NCBI GenBank assembly: GCA_024640955.1
Contig: JAHEDZ010000019.1
Coordinates: forward strand, 1-57,135
DNA length: 57,135 bases
Reading direction: 5' to 3'
Source: Oceanospirillaceae bacterium
Lineage (GTDB): Bacteria > Pseudomonadota > Gammaproteobacteria > Pseudomonadales > Balneatricaceae
Positions 24,976-33,967 of the stretch are shown here, piece after piece. The position numbers were made by a program, and so were the translations under genes. Numbering within the stretch: the first letter of the stretch is position 1; every line of letters begins with the position of its first letter. The notes under the pieces are model-generated. The model saw only the letters and a list, made by a program, of their open reading frames with translations, was not told the DNA's origin and ran no database searches.

Positions 24976-26127
24976 CTACTGCAGCCGCACCGAACCGAAG
25001 GTCGGCTCATACTGCGCATCGGACAGCGCCTGCGTAGAGTGGCTGGTAGCACGCTTGGTTCCCAATGAGAGGGTCTCAGTGAGCAACTCTCGCGCCGCAC
25101 TCGCCACAGGTGGCAAAATATTATCGTTAGCTTGCGCCTGTACGCCGCGTCGTTCCTCGCGTGGCGGCATCCCCATATGTTCGCGGTAGCATTTACTGAA
25201 ATGCGGCGTCGAGATAAAACCGCAGGCGGCCGCAATATCAATTATCGACATTGAAGTCTGCTTAAGAAGCTGGCGCGCTCGGAAGAGACGTAGGCGCAAG
25301 TAATATTTCGACGGTGTGCAGTGCAGGTACTTCTGGAACAGACGCTCAAGTTGACGTCGAGACAGGCCGACATAGGAGGCCAGCTCATCAAGCTCTATCG
25401 CCTCCTCGATGTTCGCCTCCATCAACGACACCACCTCAACCAATTTAGGTTGAGTCGTACCCAGAACGTGGCGCAGCGGTATGCGTTGATGATCCGTCTC
25501 GCTGCGAACGCGATCACAGATGAACATCTCTGAAATGCTCGCGGTCAATTGGTAACCAAAGTCACAGCGGATCATGGTGAGCATCATATCCAGTGGCACA
25601 GTACCGCCACTGCTGGTAATTCGATCTCTATCAATGACGAACAGGTGGTTGGTACAACGCACCTTGGGGTAAGCCTCCTGCATCGAGGCGATACACTCCC
25701 AATGAGTACTGCAGTCGTAGCCATCTAACAAACCTGCATCGGCCAGCAGATAAGCGCCCGTGCAAAGACCGCCCAAGTGGACCTGTTTGCGAGCCAGTGT
25801 TTTGAGCCAGGCAACCTGCTTGCGGGTATAGCTGCGGGTGATATTGACGCCACCCACGATAAACACGAGATCGTAATCAAGCCCATCCTGCATTGCCTGA
25901 TCAGGGGTGATGCGTATCCCATCACTGGCGGCAACCGCCTCCCCAGTTTCGCTGATGGTGGACCAACTGTAGAGTTCACGCCCAGAAAGTTGGTTTGCCA
26001 TACGCAAGGGCTCTACCGCTGACGCCAGCGCGATCATGGTGAAGTTATCAACCAGCAGAAAGCCAATATGGCGAGTTCTCTGCTGTATGCCTGATGAGTT
26101 CTGCAACTCGATGTTTGAATCCGTCAT
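24976..26127 (-). CDS. gbdR: AraC-family activator GbdR (GATase1 sensor domain)
   Basis: 383 residues. The N-terminal DJ-1/PfpI-like glutamine-amidotransferase fold (about 20-210) carries IGFLLVDNFTMIALASAVEP, VFIVGGVNITR and GLCTGAYLLADAGLLDGY. The AraC DNA-binding domain follows (about 225-330) with LDELASYVGLSRRQLERLFQ and SIIDIAAACGFISTPHFSKC. A ~50-residue tail of low complexity follows. In Pseudomonas, GbdR senses betaine and dimethylglycine and activates gbc, dgc and sox genes. Its position among exactly those genes supports the call. The partner regulator at 27892-28923 is similar in build but shorter. Confidence 0.88.
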   Translation of the reverse strand: MTDSNIELQNSSGIQQRTRHIGFLLVDNFTMIALASAVEPLRMANQLSGRELYSWSTISETGEAVAASDGIRITPDQAMQDGLDYDLVFIVGGVNITRSYTRKQVAWLKTLARKQVHLGGLCTGAYLLADAGLLDGYDCSTHWECIASMQEAYPKVRCTNHLFVIDRDRITSSGGTVPLDMMLTMIRCDFGYQLTASISEMFICDRVRSETDHQRIPLRHVLGTTQPKLVEVVSLMEANIEEAIELDELASYVGLSRRQLERLFQKYLHCTPSKYYLRLRLFRARQLLKQTSMSIIDIAAACGFISTPHFSKCYREHMGMPPREERRGVQAQANDNILPPVASAARELLTETLSLGTKRATSHSTQALSDAQYEPTFGSVRLQ

Positions 26128-26541
26128 TTATCAGACCCTGATCTTGATTTTGCTATCTACTGAGTCCAGTGAGATTGCAACGAGCATACCCGTTTATTCT
26201 TGTTTTGTGCCACTATGGAACCGACGACGCAATTAAGCATAAAAACGACGTTATTACGAAATTTCACACCCTATTCCAAGCAGTTCGCCGAAATTTCGCG
26301 GAATATACTCCAAATTCAACTAAAAACCTGCACTTATTTTGTGCGAAATGCACCAATATGAACCGATTTCAATATCGCATAGCGATCCAAAAATCAGGGG
26401 GAATACTGGCGCATGTCGCAACCAGCTAATTAAAACAGCGCTTTTAGACCGCATTCACGCCAGATTCAGGCGTACCTTCTAAATGTTTGAAGCGCTAATG
26501 CTTACGCAATAATAACCAGACAATAACAACAGGAGTCACCT
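26128..26541. promoter_or_regulatory. Divergent gbdR/fdhA control region with repeated CGAAATTTC palindromes
   Basis: This 414-bp AT-rich stretch has no convincing gene. It holds GAAATTTC at 26258-26265 (in ACGAAATTTCAC) and at 26290-26297 (in CCGAAATTTCGCGG). They are 32 bp apart, about three helical turns. The second is the full palindrome CGAAATTTCG, also found upstream of the DmdA-like gene. AGGAGT precedes the fdhA start. Both promoters must lie here, but no sigma-70 box stands out enough to call. Confidence 0.4.
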
Positions 26542-27741
26542 ATGTGCAGCAATCATGGAAACCGCGGCGTCGTCTACAAAGGTCCAGGCGAAGTCGCCGT
26601 TGAGAACATCCCCTACCCCGAGCTGGCGATTGGTAATCGCAAGTGTGATCACGGTGTCATTCTTAAAGTAGTGACTACAAACATCTGTGGCTCTGACCAG
26701 CACATGGTACGTGGCCGCACAACAGCACCTTCGGGTCTGGTCCTGGGACACGAGATCACTGGCATCGTTGTTGAAACAGGTCGTGATGTAGAGTTCATCA
26801 AGCAGGGCGATCTCGTCTCTGTACCGTTCAACATCGCCTGTGGCCGCTGCCGCAACTGTAAAGAGGGCCGCACAGGTATCTGTTTGAACGTAAACCCAGC
26901 GCGCCCTGGTGCCGCTTACGGTTACGTAGATATGGGTGGCTGGGTTGGTGGCCAGACCGAATACGTCATGGTGCCTTACGCTGACTTCAACCTACTTAAA
27001 TTCCCAGATGCAGACCAGGCAATGGAGAAGATCAAAGATCTCACGCTGCTCTCTGACATCTTCCCAACAGGTTTCCACGGCTGTGTAACGGCCGGTGTCG
27101 GCCCTGGCGCAACTGTATATATCGCAGGTGCAGGCCCTGTAGGTCTGGCTGCTGCTGCGTCTGCACACCTGCTCGGCGCTGCTTGTGTCATCGTCGGCGA
27201 CATGAACGCAGAGCGTCTGGCACAGGCGAAGAGCTTCGGTTGTGAAGTGATCGACTTGACTCAGGAAGGCGATATGGGCGATCAGCTCGAAACGATTCTG
27301 GGCGAGCGCGAAGTCGACTGTTTCGTAGACTGCGTAGGCTTCGAGGCGCACGCGTGTGGCTGCAACCACGCACAGGAGGCGCCAGCAACTGTACTCAACT
27401 CTGCGATGGAGATGACCCGCGCAGGTGGCCAGATCGGTATTCCAGGCCTGTATGTAACAGAGGATCCAGGTGCAGTAGATGATGATGCTAAGCAGGGAGC
27501 CCTGAGCATGCGCTTCGGTCTGGGCTGGGCTAAATCGCACTCATTCCACACTGGACAGTGTCCGGTTATGAAGTACCACCGCCCACTGATGCAGGCAATC
27601 CTATTCGACAAGATCAAAGTGGCTGACGCCGTAAACGTCCAGGTAATTTCACTGGATCAGGCGCCAGAGGGTTACTCTGACTTCGACGGCGGTGCAGCTA
27701 AGAAGTACGTGATCGATCCACACGGTACAGTTGCTGCCTAA
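26542..27741 (+). CDS. fdhA: Glutathione-independent formaldehyde dehydrogenase
   Basis: 399-residue zinc medium-chain dehydrogenase. Catalytic-zinc region NICGSDQHMVRG and GLVLGHEITG; structural-zinc cysteines in FNIACGRCRNCKEGRTGIC; Rossmann segment GATVYIAGAGPVGLAAAASA. The insert around VGFEAHACGCNHAQEAPATV is characteristic of the Pseudomonas putida formaldehyde dehydrogenase with tightly bound NAD, and the length is the same. It oxidises to formate the formaldehyde released by GbcAB, DgcAB and sarcosine oxidase. AGGAGT lies eight bases before the ATG. It is divergent from gbdR and ends in a strong terminator, so it is a single-gene unit. Confidence 0.93.
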   Translation: MCSNHGNRGVVYKGPGEVAVENIPYPELAIGNRKCDHGVILKVVTTNICGSDQHMVRGRTTAPSGLVLGHEITGIVVETGRDVEFIKQGDLVSVPFNIACGRCRNCKEGRTGICLNVNPARPGAAYGYVDMGGWVGGQTEYVMVPYADFNLLKFPDADQAMEKIKDLTLLSDIFPTGFHGCVTAGVGPGATVYIAGAGPVGLAAAASAHLLGAACVIVGDMNAERLAQAKSFGCEVIDLTQEGDMGDQLETILGEREVDCFVDCVGFEAHACGCNHAQEAPATVLNSAMEMTRAGGQIGIPGLYVTEDPGAVDDDAKQGALSMRFGLGWAKSHSFHTGQCPVMKYHRPLMQAILFDKIKVADAVNVQVISLDQAPEGYSDFDGGAAKKYVIDPHGTVAA

Positions 27742-27764
27742 TTACCGATAGAACTTACAACACT

Positions 27765-27798
27765 GGGCTCGGTGCAACTGCACCTGAGCCCTTTTTTT
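27765..27798 (+). terminator. Terminator after fdhA
   Basis: GGGCTCGGTGCA (27765-27776) pairs with TGCACCTGAGCCC (27779-27791) with one bulged T. Seven T follow (27792-27798). It lies 23 bp after the fdhA stop. Confidence 0.9.
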
Positions 27799-27891
27799 GA
27801 TCTATCACTCAGCCACTCACAAACGCGTCCGTTTGCGTTACTATAAAGACTGTATTTACCTATCCGTTCTCTGCAGTAGTTGGAGTAGTTA

Positions 27892-28923
27892 ATGGTTCAG
27901 CGTTCACATATGAAGGAACAAGCCGACACACCACCGGCGGCACCCAAGGCCGTTCGGGTTGGTTTTATTCTGCAACCACATTTTTCACTCGTGGCCTTCA
28001 CCGGTGCACTGGACGCTCTGGTAACTGCTAACTTGGTCACTTCTACCCCACTGTTCGAATACAGCACCTTCGGTGTCGATTCACGCATGGTCGTTAGCGA
28101 CTTGGGTATCAACATCTCCACTGACGGTGTCATCGATAGCCTGCAGATTCAGCACCGCGGTGATCTCGACATTTTGATTGTCTGTGGCGGTTTTCGCTGT
28201 AGCCTGGCTGCAAACCCAAAACTCACCACCTGCCTGCGCGCGTCCGATAAGCTTGGAATGCGTCTCGGCGGGCTCTGGAATGGTTCGGCTGCACTCGCCC
28301 ATGCTGGGCTACTGGATGGCCAGGAGTGTGCGGTACACCCGGACAACCACGCCTACATGAAAGAGACCTTCCCCAACGTTAATGTCTCACGCAACACCCT
28401 TGTACTGTCACCGAACCGAGCCACCTGCTCCGGCCCGGTGAGCGCTCTCGAGATGATGCTGAAGCTGCTGAATCAGATAAAAGGGAGTGAACTGGTGCGC
28501 GCCGTACGTGAAGTGCTGAGCTGTGATCAGGGCGCTGAGAGTCGCGATGCGATTCCACTGCAGATGGGTGACGACCCCACACTGCCGGAGAGCTTGCGTG
28601 GCATTATGGAGTTGATGCGCAAAAACATCGATGAGCCACTGACGCTTGTGGAACTGGCAGAGTTCAGTGGCGTTTCACGCCGGCAGATGGAGCGCCTATT
28701 TCACGCTCACCTCGATAGCAGCCCATCACGTTACTACCTCGAACTGCGTCTGAACCATGCCCGTCGCCTGCTTACTCAGACCAACGAGTCAATTACAAAT
28801 GTGGCCCTCGCTAGCGGTTTTGTAAGTACCAGCCACTTCAGCAACTGCTACAAAGACTCGTTCGGGATATCGCCCAGCGCGACGCGAGCAAAAGCCGCCA
28901 GTAAGAGTGTCGTGAACGGCTAG
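27892..28923 (+). CDS. Second AraC-family regulator with GATase1 sensor domain (GbdR/CdhR-like)
   Basis: 343 residues. Sensor half (about 20-200) begins VRVGFILQPHFSLVAFTGAL and includes ILIVCGGFRC and MRLGGLWNGSAALAHAGLLD, where the Cys of the usual LCTGA element is replaced by WNGSA. The DNA-binding half has LVELAEFSGVSRRQMERLFH and SITNVALASGFVSTSHFSNC. GGAG lies eight bases before the ATG. It is convergent with and directly abuts the serine dehydratase gene, and follows fdhA behind a terminator. Relatives include GbdR, CdhR (carnitine) and ArgR; which ligand this one senses cannot be told from sequence. Control of the nearby serine dehydratase or of the 30-38 kb cluster is possible. Confidence 0.85.
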   Translation: MVQRSHMKEQADTPPAAPKAVRVGFILQPHFSLVAFTGALDALVTANLVTSTPLFEYSTFGVDSRMVVSDLGINISTDGVIDSLQIQHRGDLDILIVCGGFRCSLAANPKLTTCLRASDKLGMRLGGLWNGSAALAHAGLLDGQECAVHPDNHAYMKETFPNVNVSRNTLVLSPNRATCSGPVSALEMMLKLLNQIKGSELVRAVREVLSCDQGAESRDAIPLQMGDDPTLPESLRGIMELMRKNIDEPLTLVELAEFSGVSRRQMERLFHAHLDSSPSRYYLELRLNHARRLLTQTNESITNVALASGFVSTSHFSNCYKDSFGISPSATRAKAASKSVVNG

Positions 28924-30303
28924 TCAACACTCGATCGCGTTGACAGCCAGACCTCCACGAGAGGTCTCTTTGTATTTATCCATCATATCTTTGCCGGTGT
29001 CGCGCATCGTGCGGATTACTTTATCGAGTGAGATAAAGTGACTTCCATCCCCGCGAAGCGCCATCTGTGTAGCATTAATCGCCTTCATCGCCGCAATGGC
29101 ATTGCGCTCAATGCAGGGAACCTGCACCAAACCGCCAACGGGGTCACAGGTGAGACCGAGGTTGTGCTCCAAGCCAATTTCAGCGGCGTTCTCCACCTTC
29201 TCTGGCGTGCCTCCCAGCACCTCACAAAGACCTGCCGCGGCCATGGCACAGGCTGATCCTACCTCGCCCTGACAGCCAACCTCAGCACCGGATATAGAGG
29301 CGTTTTTCTTACAAAGTGCGCCAATTGCCGCGGCCGCCAAAAGGAAGTCAACCACGCTATCCTCGGAGGCGTTGGGGGTGAACTCCATGTAGTACATCAG
29401 CACTGCAGGGATAATGCCTGCAGCACCATTCGTAGGCGCTGTCACCATACGACCGCCGCCGGCGTTCTCCTCGTTAACCGCAAGGGCATAGAGATTAACC
29501 CAATCCATGGCACTGAGGGTGGAGCTGATAATGTTCGGCCGAGTCGCACGGATCAACGACTTGTGCAGACTCATCGCCCGGCGCTTAACATGCAGCCCGC
29601 CCGGAAGAAATCCCTCGCGATGCAGGCCATTACAGATACAGTCTTTCATGACCGCCCAGATATCGATAAGCCCCTGACGGATCTCATCTTCTGTACGCCA
29701 GACCTTCTCATTCTCCATCATCAGTTCACTGACGCGCAGATTGTTCGCTTTACAGAGATTCAACAGCTCAACAGCGTTATTGAACTCAAATGGAACTTTT
29801 ACCTGAGGTACCAGGTGAGCATCTGCTGTCGCTTCGCTCTCATCAATCACAAAGCCACCACCAATTGAGTAGTAGGTGTTTCGATAGAGTACGGAGCCAT
29901 CCTGAGCATAGGCTGTTAGGCGCATTGCATTAGGGTGGTAGTCGAGATTTTCGGTGATTAGGCACATGTCACGATTCCAGACGAATTCGATCTTTGCAGT
30001 ACCACCCAGCACGAGTGTTTTACTCTCTTTAACCTGCTCAATAGCAGGCAGGATAGTGTCGGGATCGACGGTATCAGGTCTGCAACCCAACAGCCCCATG
30101 ATCACCGAGTTATCGGTACCGTGCCCTACACCGGTGGCGCTTAGCGAACCGTAGAGCTCAATTTGTACACGGCCTACCAGACCCATCGCGCCCGCCTGTT
30201 CTATGGCCGCAGCAAAATTAGCCGCTGCAATCATCGGGCCCACTGTATGTGAGCTCGATGGGCCGATACCGATTTTGAAAAGGTCGAAGACACTGATGGA
30301 CAT
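28924..30303 (-). CDS. sdaA: L-serine ammonia-lyase (serine dehydratase), iron-sulphur type
   Basis: 459-residue enzyme deaminating L-serine to pyruvate and ammonia with an oxygen-sensitive [4Fe-4S] cluster. Beta domain at the N-terminus begins [20 protein letters not shown]; alpha domain carries [35 protein letters not shown] and the cluster cysteines in [22 protein letters not shown] 30303 follows GGAGTGG; an earlier in-frame ATG at 30321 would add an uncharacteristic leader. It completes betaine use: glycine to serine by GlyA, serine to pyruvate here. It ends directly at the stop of the convergent AraC gene with no room for a separate terminator. Confidence 0.93.
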   Translation of the reverse strand: MSISVFDLFKIGIGPSSSHTVGPMIAAANFAAAIEQAGAMGLVGRVQIELYGSLSATGVGHGTDNSVIMGLLGCRPDTVDPDTILPAIEQVKESKTLVLGGTAKIEFVWNRDMCLITENLDYHPNAMRLTAYAQDGSVLYRNTYYSIGGGFVIDESEATADAHLVPQVKVPFEFNNAVELLNLCKANNLRVSELMMENEKVWRTEDEIRQGLIDIWAVMKDCICNGLHREGFLPGGLHVKRRAMSLHKSLIRATRPNIISSTLSAMDWVNLYALAVNEENAGGGRMVTAPTNGAAGIIPAVLMYYMEFTPNASEDSVVDFLLAAAAIGALCKKNASISGAEVGCQGEVGSACAMAAAGLCEVLGGTPEKVENAAEIGLEHNLGLTCDPVGGLVQVPCIERNAIAAMKAINATQMALRGDGSHFISLDKVIRTMRDTGKDMMDKYKETSRGGLAVNAIEC

Positions 30304-30484
30304 AACCACTCCGCCGCGCACGTGCGCACAATTAAACGACTAGCAGAGTGGAATTATCCGCCTAATTCTAATAGTGGTATGTCAAAAAACGACCTCTAGT
30401 ATCCCGTTCGCGGTAGACGAATCCGAAGCGACCAAATTGAGCCAGGATAGATTCCTCAAACAGAGCCAAGGAAGTGATTAAGGG

Positions 30485-31411
30485 TCAGTATCCGCGCGTT
30501 GGATCAAAAAGTGGATAGGGCTCTTCGCCCGCTCTTATCCTTAAAATGTTATCAACTAAACTGTTCACGGCGGAGCGCGGATAGGTTTGGCCGGATGAGT
30601 GCGGCGTTACCTGCACCAGCGGATGAGCCCAGGCCCAATGATCCGAAGGCAGAGGTTCAGAGGCAAATACATCGAGCACGGCTCCGCCCAATTTGCCAGC
30701 ATCTAGCAGTGACTTTAGCGCCCGCTCATCAATCACAGCACCCCGACTAATATTGATCACTTTTGCATGTGTTCCAAGCAGACCGAGGCGCTCTGAATTA
30801 AGGAAGCCATGGGTGTTTGAAGTTAAAGGAAGCACGTTAATCAGTACATCAAGTTGAGCCATAAATGGCGCGAACTCTTCGACGCCTTTGTAAAGCTTAA
30901 CCTGATCAACCTCACGGTGGGATTGAACCCAGGCTGATACCTGGTAGCCGGTGCAGCTCAGTGCTCTACCAATCTCTGTGCCAATGTTACCCAAGCCGAG
31001 AATACCCACTCTGTACTCGTCAATCGGAGGATATTCGATGCGTTTCCAAACACCCTCTAACTGCTGCCGTGCATACTCGTGGAAATTGCGATAGTAATGC
31101 GCCACCCAGTAGAGGCAGTACTGAGTCATATCGCCGATCACCGCGTCATCGACCAAACGTACTATCGGCACATTAGGCAGCCGGGTCTCTCGCATCAAAA
31201 AATCACCACCGGCTCCCAGCAGCAAAATTGCACGTAAGTTTGGATAGGTTGCAAGCTCACCCTGAGGCAGGTTCCAAACAGCAGCGAACTCAACGTCCTC
31301 CCTATTTGGGACCTGCGGATAGCAGTATATCGTCTCGTCAGGCAACTGCTGCTGCAGTGCTTCTGACCAAGCATCGGTGCCAAAGTCACCGTTATATAGA
31401 AGTATCGCCAT
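30485..31411 (-). CDS. ghrA: Glyoxylate/hydroxypyruvate reductase A-like 2-hydroxyacid dehydrogenase
   Basis: 308 residues of the GhrA branch of D-2-hydroxyacid dehydrogenases. NAD(P) motif VGILGLGNIGTEIGRAL at ~140; catalytic Arg in NISRGAVIDERAL, Glu in LDVFASEPLPSDHW, His in QVTPHSSGQTYP. It would reduce glyoxylate, hydroxypyruvate or a related 2-oxoacid. It is the last gene of the minus-strand unit lysR, enolase-superfamily enzyme, ghrA, only 5 bp after the second, so it probably acts on a product of that pathway. Substrate in this context is unknown. Confidence 0.85.
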   Translation of the reverse strand: MAILLYNGDFGTDAWSEALQQQLPDETIYCYPQVPNREDVEFAAVWNLPQGELATYPNLRAILLLGAGGDFLMRETRLPNVPIVRLVDDAVIGDMTQYCLYWVAHYYRNFHEYARQQLEGVWKRIEYPPIDEYRVGILGLGNIGTEIGRALSCTGYQVSAWVQSHREVDQVKLYKGVEEFAPFMAQLDVLINVLPLTSNTHGFLNSERLGLLGTHAKVINISRGAVIDERALKSLLDAGKLGGAVLDVFASEPLPSDHWAWAHPLVQVTPHSSGQTYPRSAVNSLVDNILRIRAGEEPYPLFDPTRGY

Positions 31412-31416
31412 GTTTG

Positions 31417-32502
31417 TTAATCAATTTGGTAACGGTTAATGGTCTCCTGGCTAAACGTAAATCCTGTGCCAGGTCGCTCCGGTATAGCGATGCACCCATT
31501 GTCGATGGTCATCTTTTCGTTAAACAGCGGTGAGAACCAGGGCATGTGCTCCACCGAGATACAGTTTGGAGCCGAGCCGGCTATTGAGAGGCTCTGCTCA
31601 GTGAATATATGTGTCGAAATTGGGAGGTCGAATGTCGCTGCTAGCGCACATACTCTCTGCATCTCGCTTAAGCCACCAATACGTTGCAGATCCGGCATCA
31701 GGACATCAGCGCAGCGCTTCTCAATAAGCGGGCGCATGCCATAGCGGGTATAAACAGTCTCTCCAGTGGCGATAGGTATATCCAAGGCGAGCCTAACATC
31801 GGTGTGGCCCTGGAGATCGTGGACATTTACCGGCTCTTCCAACCAACCGAGGTTAAACTCCTCGAGCAGACGCCCAAGCCTAATTGCCTCTTTTGCGTTA
31901 AAGGCTTGGTTCGCGTCGGCCAGTAGCTCAATGTCGCCCCCCACAGCCTCTCGTACCGCACGAACACGCTCAACATCCTGCAATTTATTCGCGCTACCGA
32001 CACGAATTTTCATAGAGCGAAAGCCTTGTTCTATGAAATCCTGCGCCTCAGAAACCAGTTCGTCAATTGACTGCGACAGCCAGAGCCCACCGCTAGCATA
32101 GGTTTTGACCGACTCACGGCAAGCTCCGAAGAGGCGATGCAGGGGCATACCGGCTATCTTTGCGACCAAATCCCACAACGCTGTATTGATGGTCGACAGT
32201 GCCGATATTGTAACCCCCTGGTAGCCGGTCGGATTGATCTCTCGCCATATCGCCTCAGTGATAGCAGTGACAGAAGTTGGGTCTTTACCAATGAGCAGGT
32301 GATTGAAACCGTTTATCATCTCGTTAAACGCTTTTATGCGCACAGAGTTCAGTGTGAACGCATACCCCTCTCCAACAAGGCCTTCATCCGTCTCGATAAA
32401 TAGCAGTACGCAACCAACTGAACGCATGTCATGGATCGCAGTGGTGATTGGCTTTTCAAACGGCAGATCAACGATTCGTGTTTTCACAGCTGTGATTTTC
32501 AT
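31417..32502 (-). CDS. Mandelate racemase/muconate lactonizing enzyme family protein (enolase superfamily)
   Basis: 361 residues. Capping domain up to about 125, then a modified TIM barrel. Catalytic elements numbered from ATG 32502: Lys165-x-Arg167 (SMKIRVG), metal ligands Asp196 (LADANQAF), Glu222 (LEEPVN) and Glu248 (TGETVYTRYG), and an Asp271/His298 dyad (MPDLQRIGG, STHIFTEQ). The Asp-His dyad puts it in the mandelate racemase subgroup of acid-sugar dehydratases and racemases, but the usual Lys-x-Lys is Lys-x-Arg. Betaine and hydroxyproline-betaine epimerases also belong to this fold. GGGGAG sits just before the chosen ATG. It directly follows lysR and precedes ghrA. Substrate unknown. 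Confidence 0.8.
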   Translation of the reverse strand: MKITAVKTRIVDLPFEKPITTAIHDMRSVGCVLLFIETDEGLVGEGYAFTLNSVRIKAFNEMINGFNHLLIGKDPTSVTAITEAIWREINPTGYQGVTISALSTINTALWDLVAKIAGMPLHRLFGACRESVKTYASGGLWLSQSIDELVSEAQDFIEQGFRSMKIRVGSANKLQDVERVRAVREAVGGDIELLADANQAFNAKEAIRLGRLLEEFNLGWLEEPVNVHDLQGHTDVRLALDIPIATGETVYTRYGMRPLIEKRCADVLMPDLQRIGGLSEMQRVCALAATFDLPISTHIFTEQSLSIAGSAPNCISVEHMPWFSPLFNEKMTIDNGCIAIPERPGTGFTFSQETINRYQID

Positions 32503-32514
32503 TTTGCTCCCCAA

Positions 32515-33369
32515 CTATGCAATGTTTGCTGCGATCTGCCGCAGCCCTGCGAGCGCTGTTTTTTGTAAATCTGGGTCTAACGGTGACTCAAGGTAAGCGA
32601 GATAGGTCTGCCGAGTAAAAACCGGAGCGCCCTGAACTCTGAATAGCCGGCCATCGCTCAAGTACTGACGTACAGTACTGATAAGAAAGTACCCTGACCC
32701 ACCATGCGTCAGGATATGGCTGAGTCCCAGTGAACTGAGACCAACAGACATACGTGGTACTGACGTATCGGGAAACGCCTCAGCGTGTTGAGATCTAAAG
32801 TCATCACCCCAGTCAACGAAAACGTAGCCATCAACCATCCCAAGGTCCACATCACGAGGTTGCGTCGAGACTAAAACAATCTCTTCACTGGTAAACTTTT
32901 CAATACAGAGATTAGCCTGCTGTTTGGGCGCATACAGCAGGGCAAGATCCAGAAGACCGTCACGCAACATGCGCATCAACGGCTCGGAGTAGTCCGATAT
33001 TATTCGTGTTGCGACATTGGGAACTGAGTTTTCCATCCAAGCTAACCAGGGCGTAGCCACTTGATCCCAGTGGTTCAGTTGGATGCCCATACTGAATACA
33101 TTAGTAAGAGTGTCGGGAAGGCTAACTTCTTGTCGTGCACGCTCCCAAGCCCGCACAACGGTAAGTGCGTGTCTGTAGAGGTGGTGGCCCGCTTGCGTCA
33201 GTTGAGCACCATCGCGTTTGCGGACAAAGAGCGGGCGATTCAGCCTATCTTCCAACACTTTTATCCGAGCACTCACTGTGGATTGGGTCAGGTGAAGTTT
33301 CTCGGCAGCCAACTGAAAACTACCCGTAGCAGCAATTTCCAGAAAGGCTCTTAGATTCTCGATATTCAC
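32515..33369 (-). CDS. LysR-family regulator of the 30-38 kb cluster
   Basis: 284 residues. N-terminal helix-turn-helix IENLRAFLEIAATGSFQLAA and TQSTVSARIKVLEDRLNRPL, then the effector domain. The start is GTG 33369. It is the first gene of the minus-strand unit and is divergent from the SMR gene and the downstream plus-strand enzymes, with 150 bp between. That arrangement is classical for a LysR activator controlling both itself and its divergent target. The effector may be the substrate of the enolase-superfamily enzyme or of the hydroxylase. The N-terminal IENLRAFL pattern lacks the GcvA features of the other LysR protein here. Confidence 0.85.
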   Translation of the reverse strand: MNIENLRAFLEIAATGSFQLAAEKLHLTQSTVSARIKVLEDRLNRPLFVRKRDGAQLTQAGHHLYRHALTVVRAWERARQEVSLPDTLTNVFSMGIQLNHWDQVATPWLAWMENSVPNVATRIISDYSEPLMRMLRDGLLDLALLYAPKQQANLCIEKFTSEEIVLVSTQPRDVDLGMVDGYVFVDWGDDFRSQHAEAFPDTSVPRMSVGLSSLGLSHILTHGGSGYFLISTVRQYLSDGRLFRVQGAPVFTRQTYLAYLESPLDPDLQKTALAGLRQIAANIA

Positions 33370-33519
33370 TTGTTATCGCTCCCAGTCGGTATCCACCGAT
33401 ACTAATCCGTAAGAGATTTTGAGTGCATTTAATTTTTCGATATTAAACACCAATTATATTAATTTATTCACAAACAGCAGAGCTCTAGTATGGTTAGATA
33501 CGGCACTAAGGAGGTCGAA

Positions 33520-33840
33520 ATGCAGGGTTGGATCTATCTTGGACTGGGCATACTTTTTGAAGTAGCAGGCACCTGGGCAATGAAACTCTCCCAGGGTTTC
33601 ACCAAGCCTGTAGCTTCGATGGCCTTCATTACTCTCTTTGCGACAGCGCTGATCTTCATAAACCTCAGCATGAAGACGCTCGACATGAGTATCGCCTACG
33701 CGGTTTGGTGCGGTGCAGGAATATTTTTGATCAGTGCCATCGGTTATTTGTTTCTTGGTGAGTCGATGACGCCCTGGAAACTGGCTTGTCTTGCGTTGAT
33801 AGTCGTGGGAGTCGTGGGACTTTATGCCGTTGATCGCTAG
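33520..33840 (+). CDS. Small multidrug resistance (SMR) family efflux protein
   Basis: 106 residues with four hydrophobic helices, the family's full length. The conserved membrane Glu is in LGILFEVAGTWAMKLSQGFT, and WCGAGIFLISAIGYLFLGES is the third-to-fourth helix region. AAGGAGG lies just before ATG 33520, which fixes the start against an earlier in-frame ATG at 33490. SMR proteins export quaternary ammonium cations by proton antiport; some relatives move guanidinium or betaines. Here it precedes the aldolase gene by 127 bp and is divergent from lysR, so export of a cationic or betaine-like intermediate is possible. Membership of the same operon is not proven. Confidence 0.88.
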   Translation: MQGWIYLGLGILFEVAGTWAMKLSQGFTKPVASMAFITLFATALIFINLSMKTLDMSIAYAVWCGAGIFLISAIGYLFLGESMTPWKLACLALIVVGVVGLYAVDR

Positions 33841-33967
33841 CATCAACCTATGCAGAATTACTCCACGGTTATATCGAATTTATTGATTTAGACGTCAAAT
33901 ATTATTTGTTTTACAGCCTCGCTTGCTGGTGTGACTATCCATGAAAACAAGCATAAGAGGTCAAACA

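Noticed and set aside
33490-33519. ATG 33490 as start of the SMR gene
   Set aside because: The extra ten residues are not part of the family, and AAGGAGG lies directly before ATG 33520.
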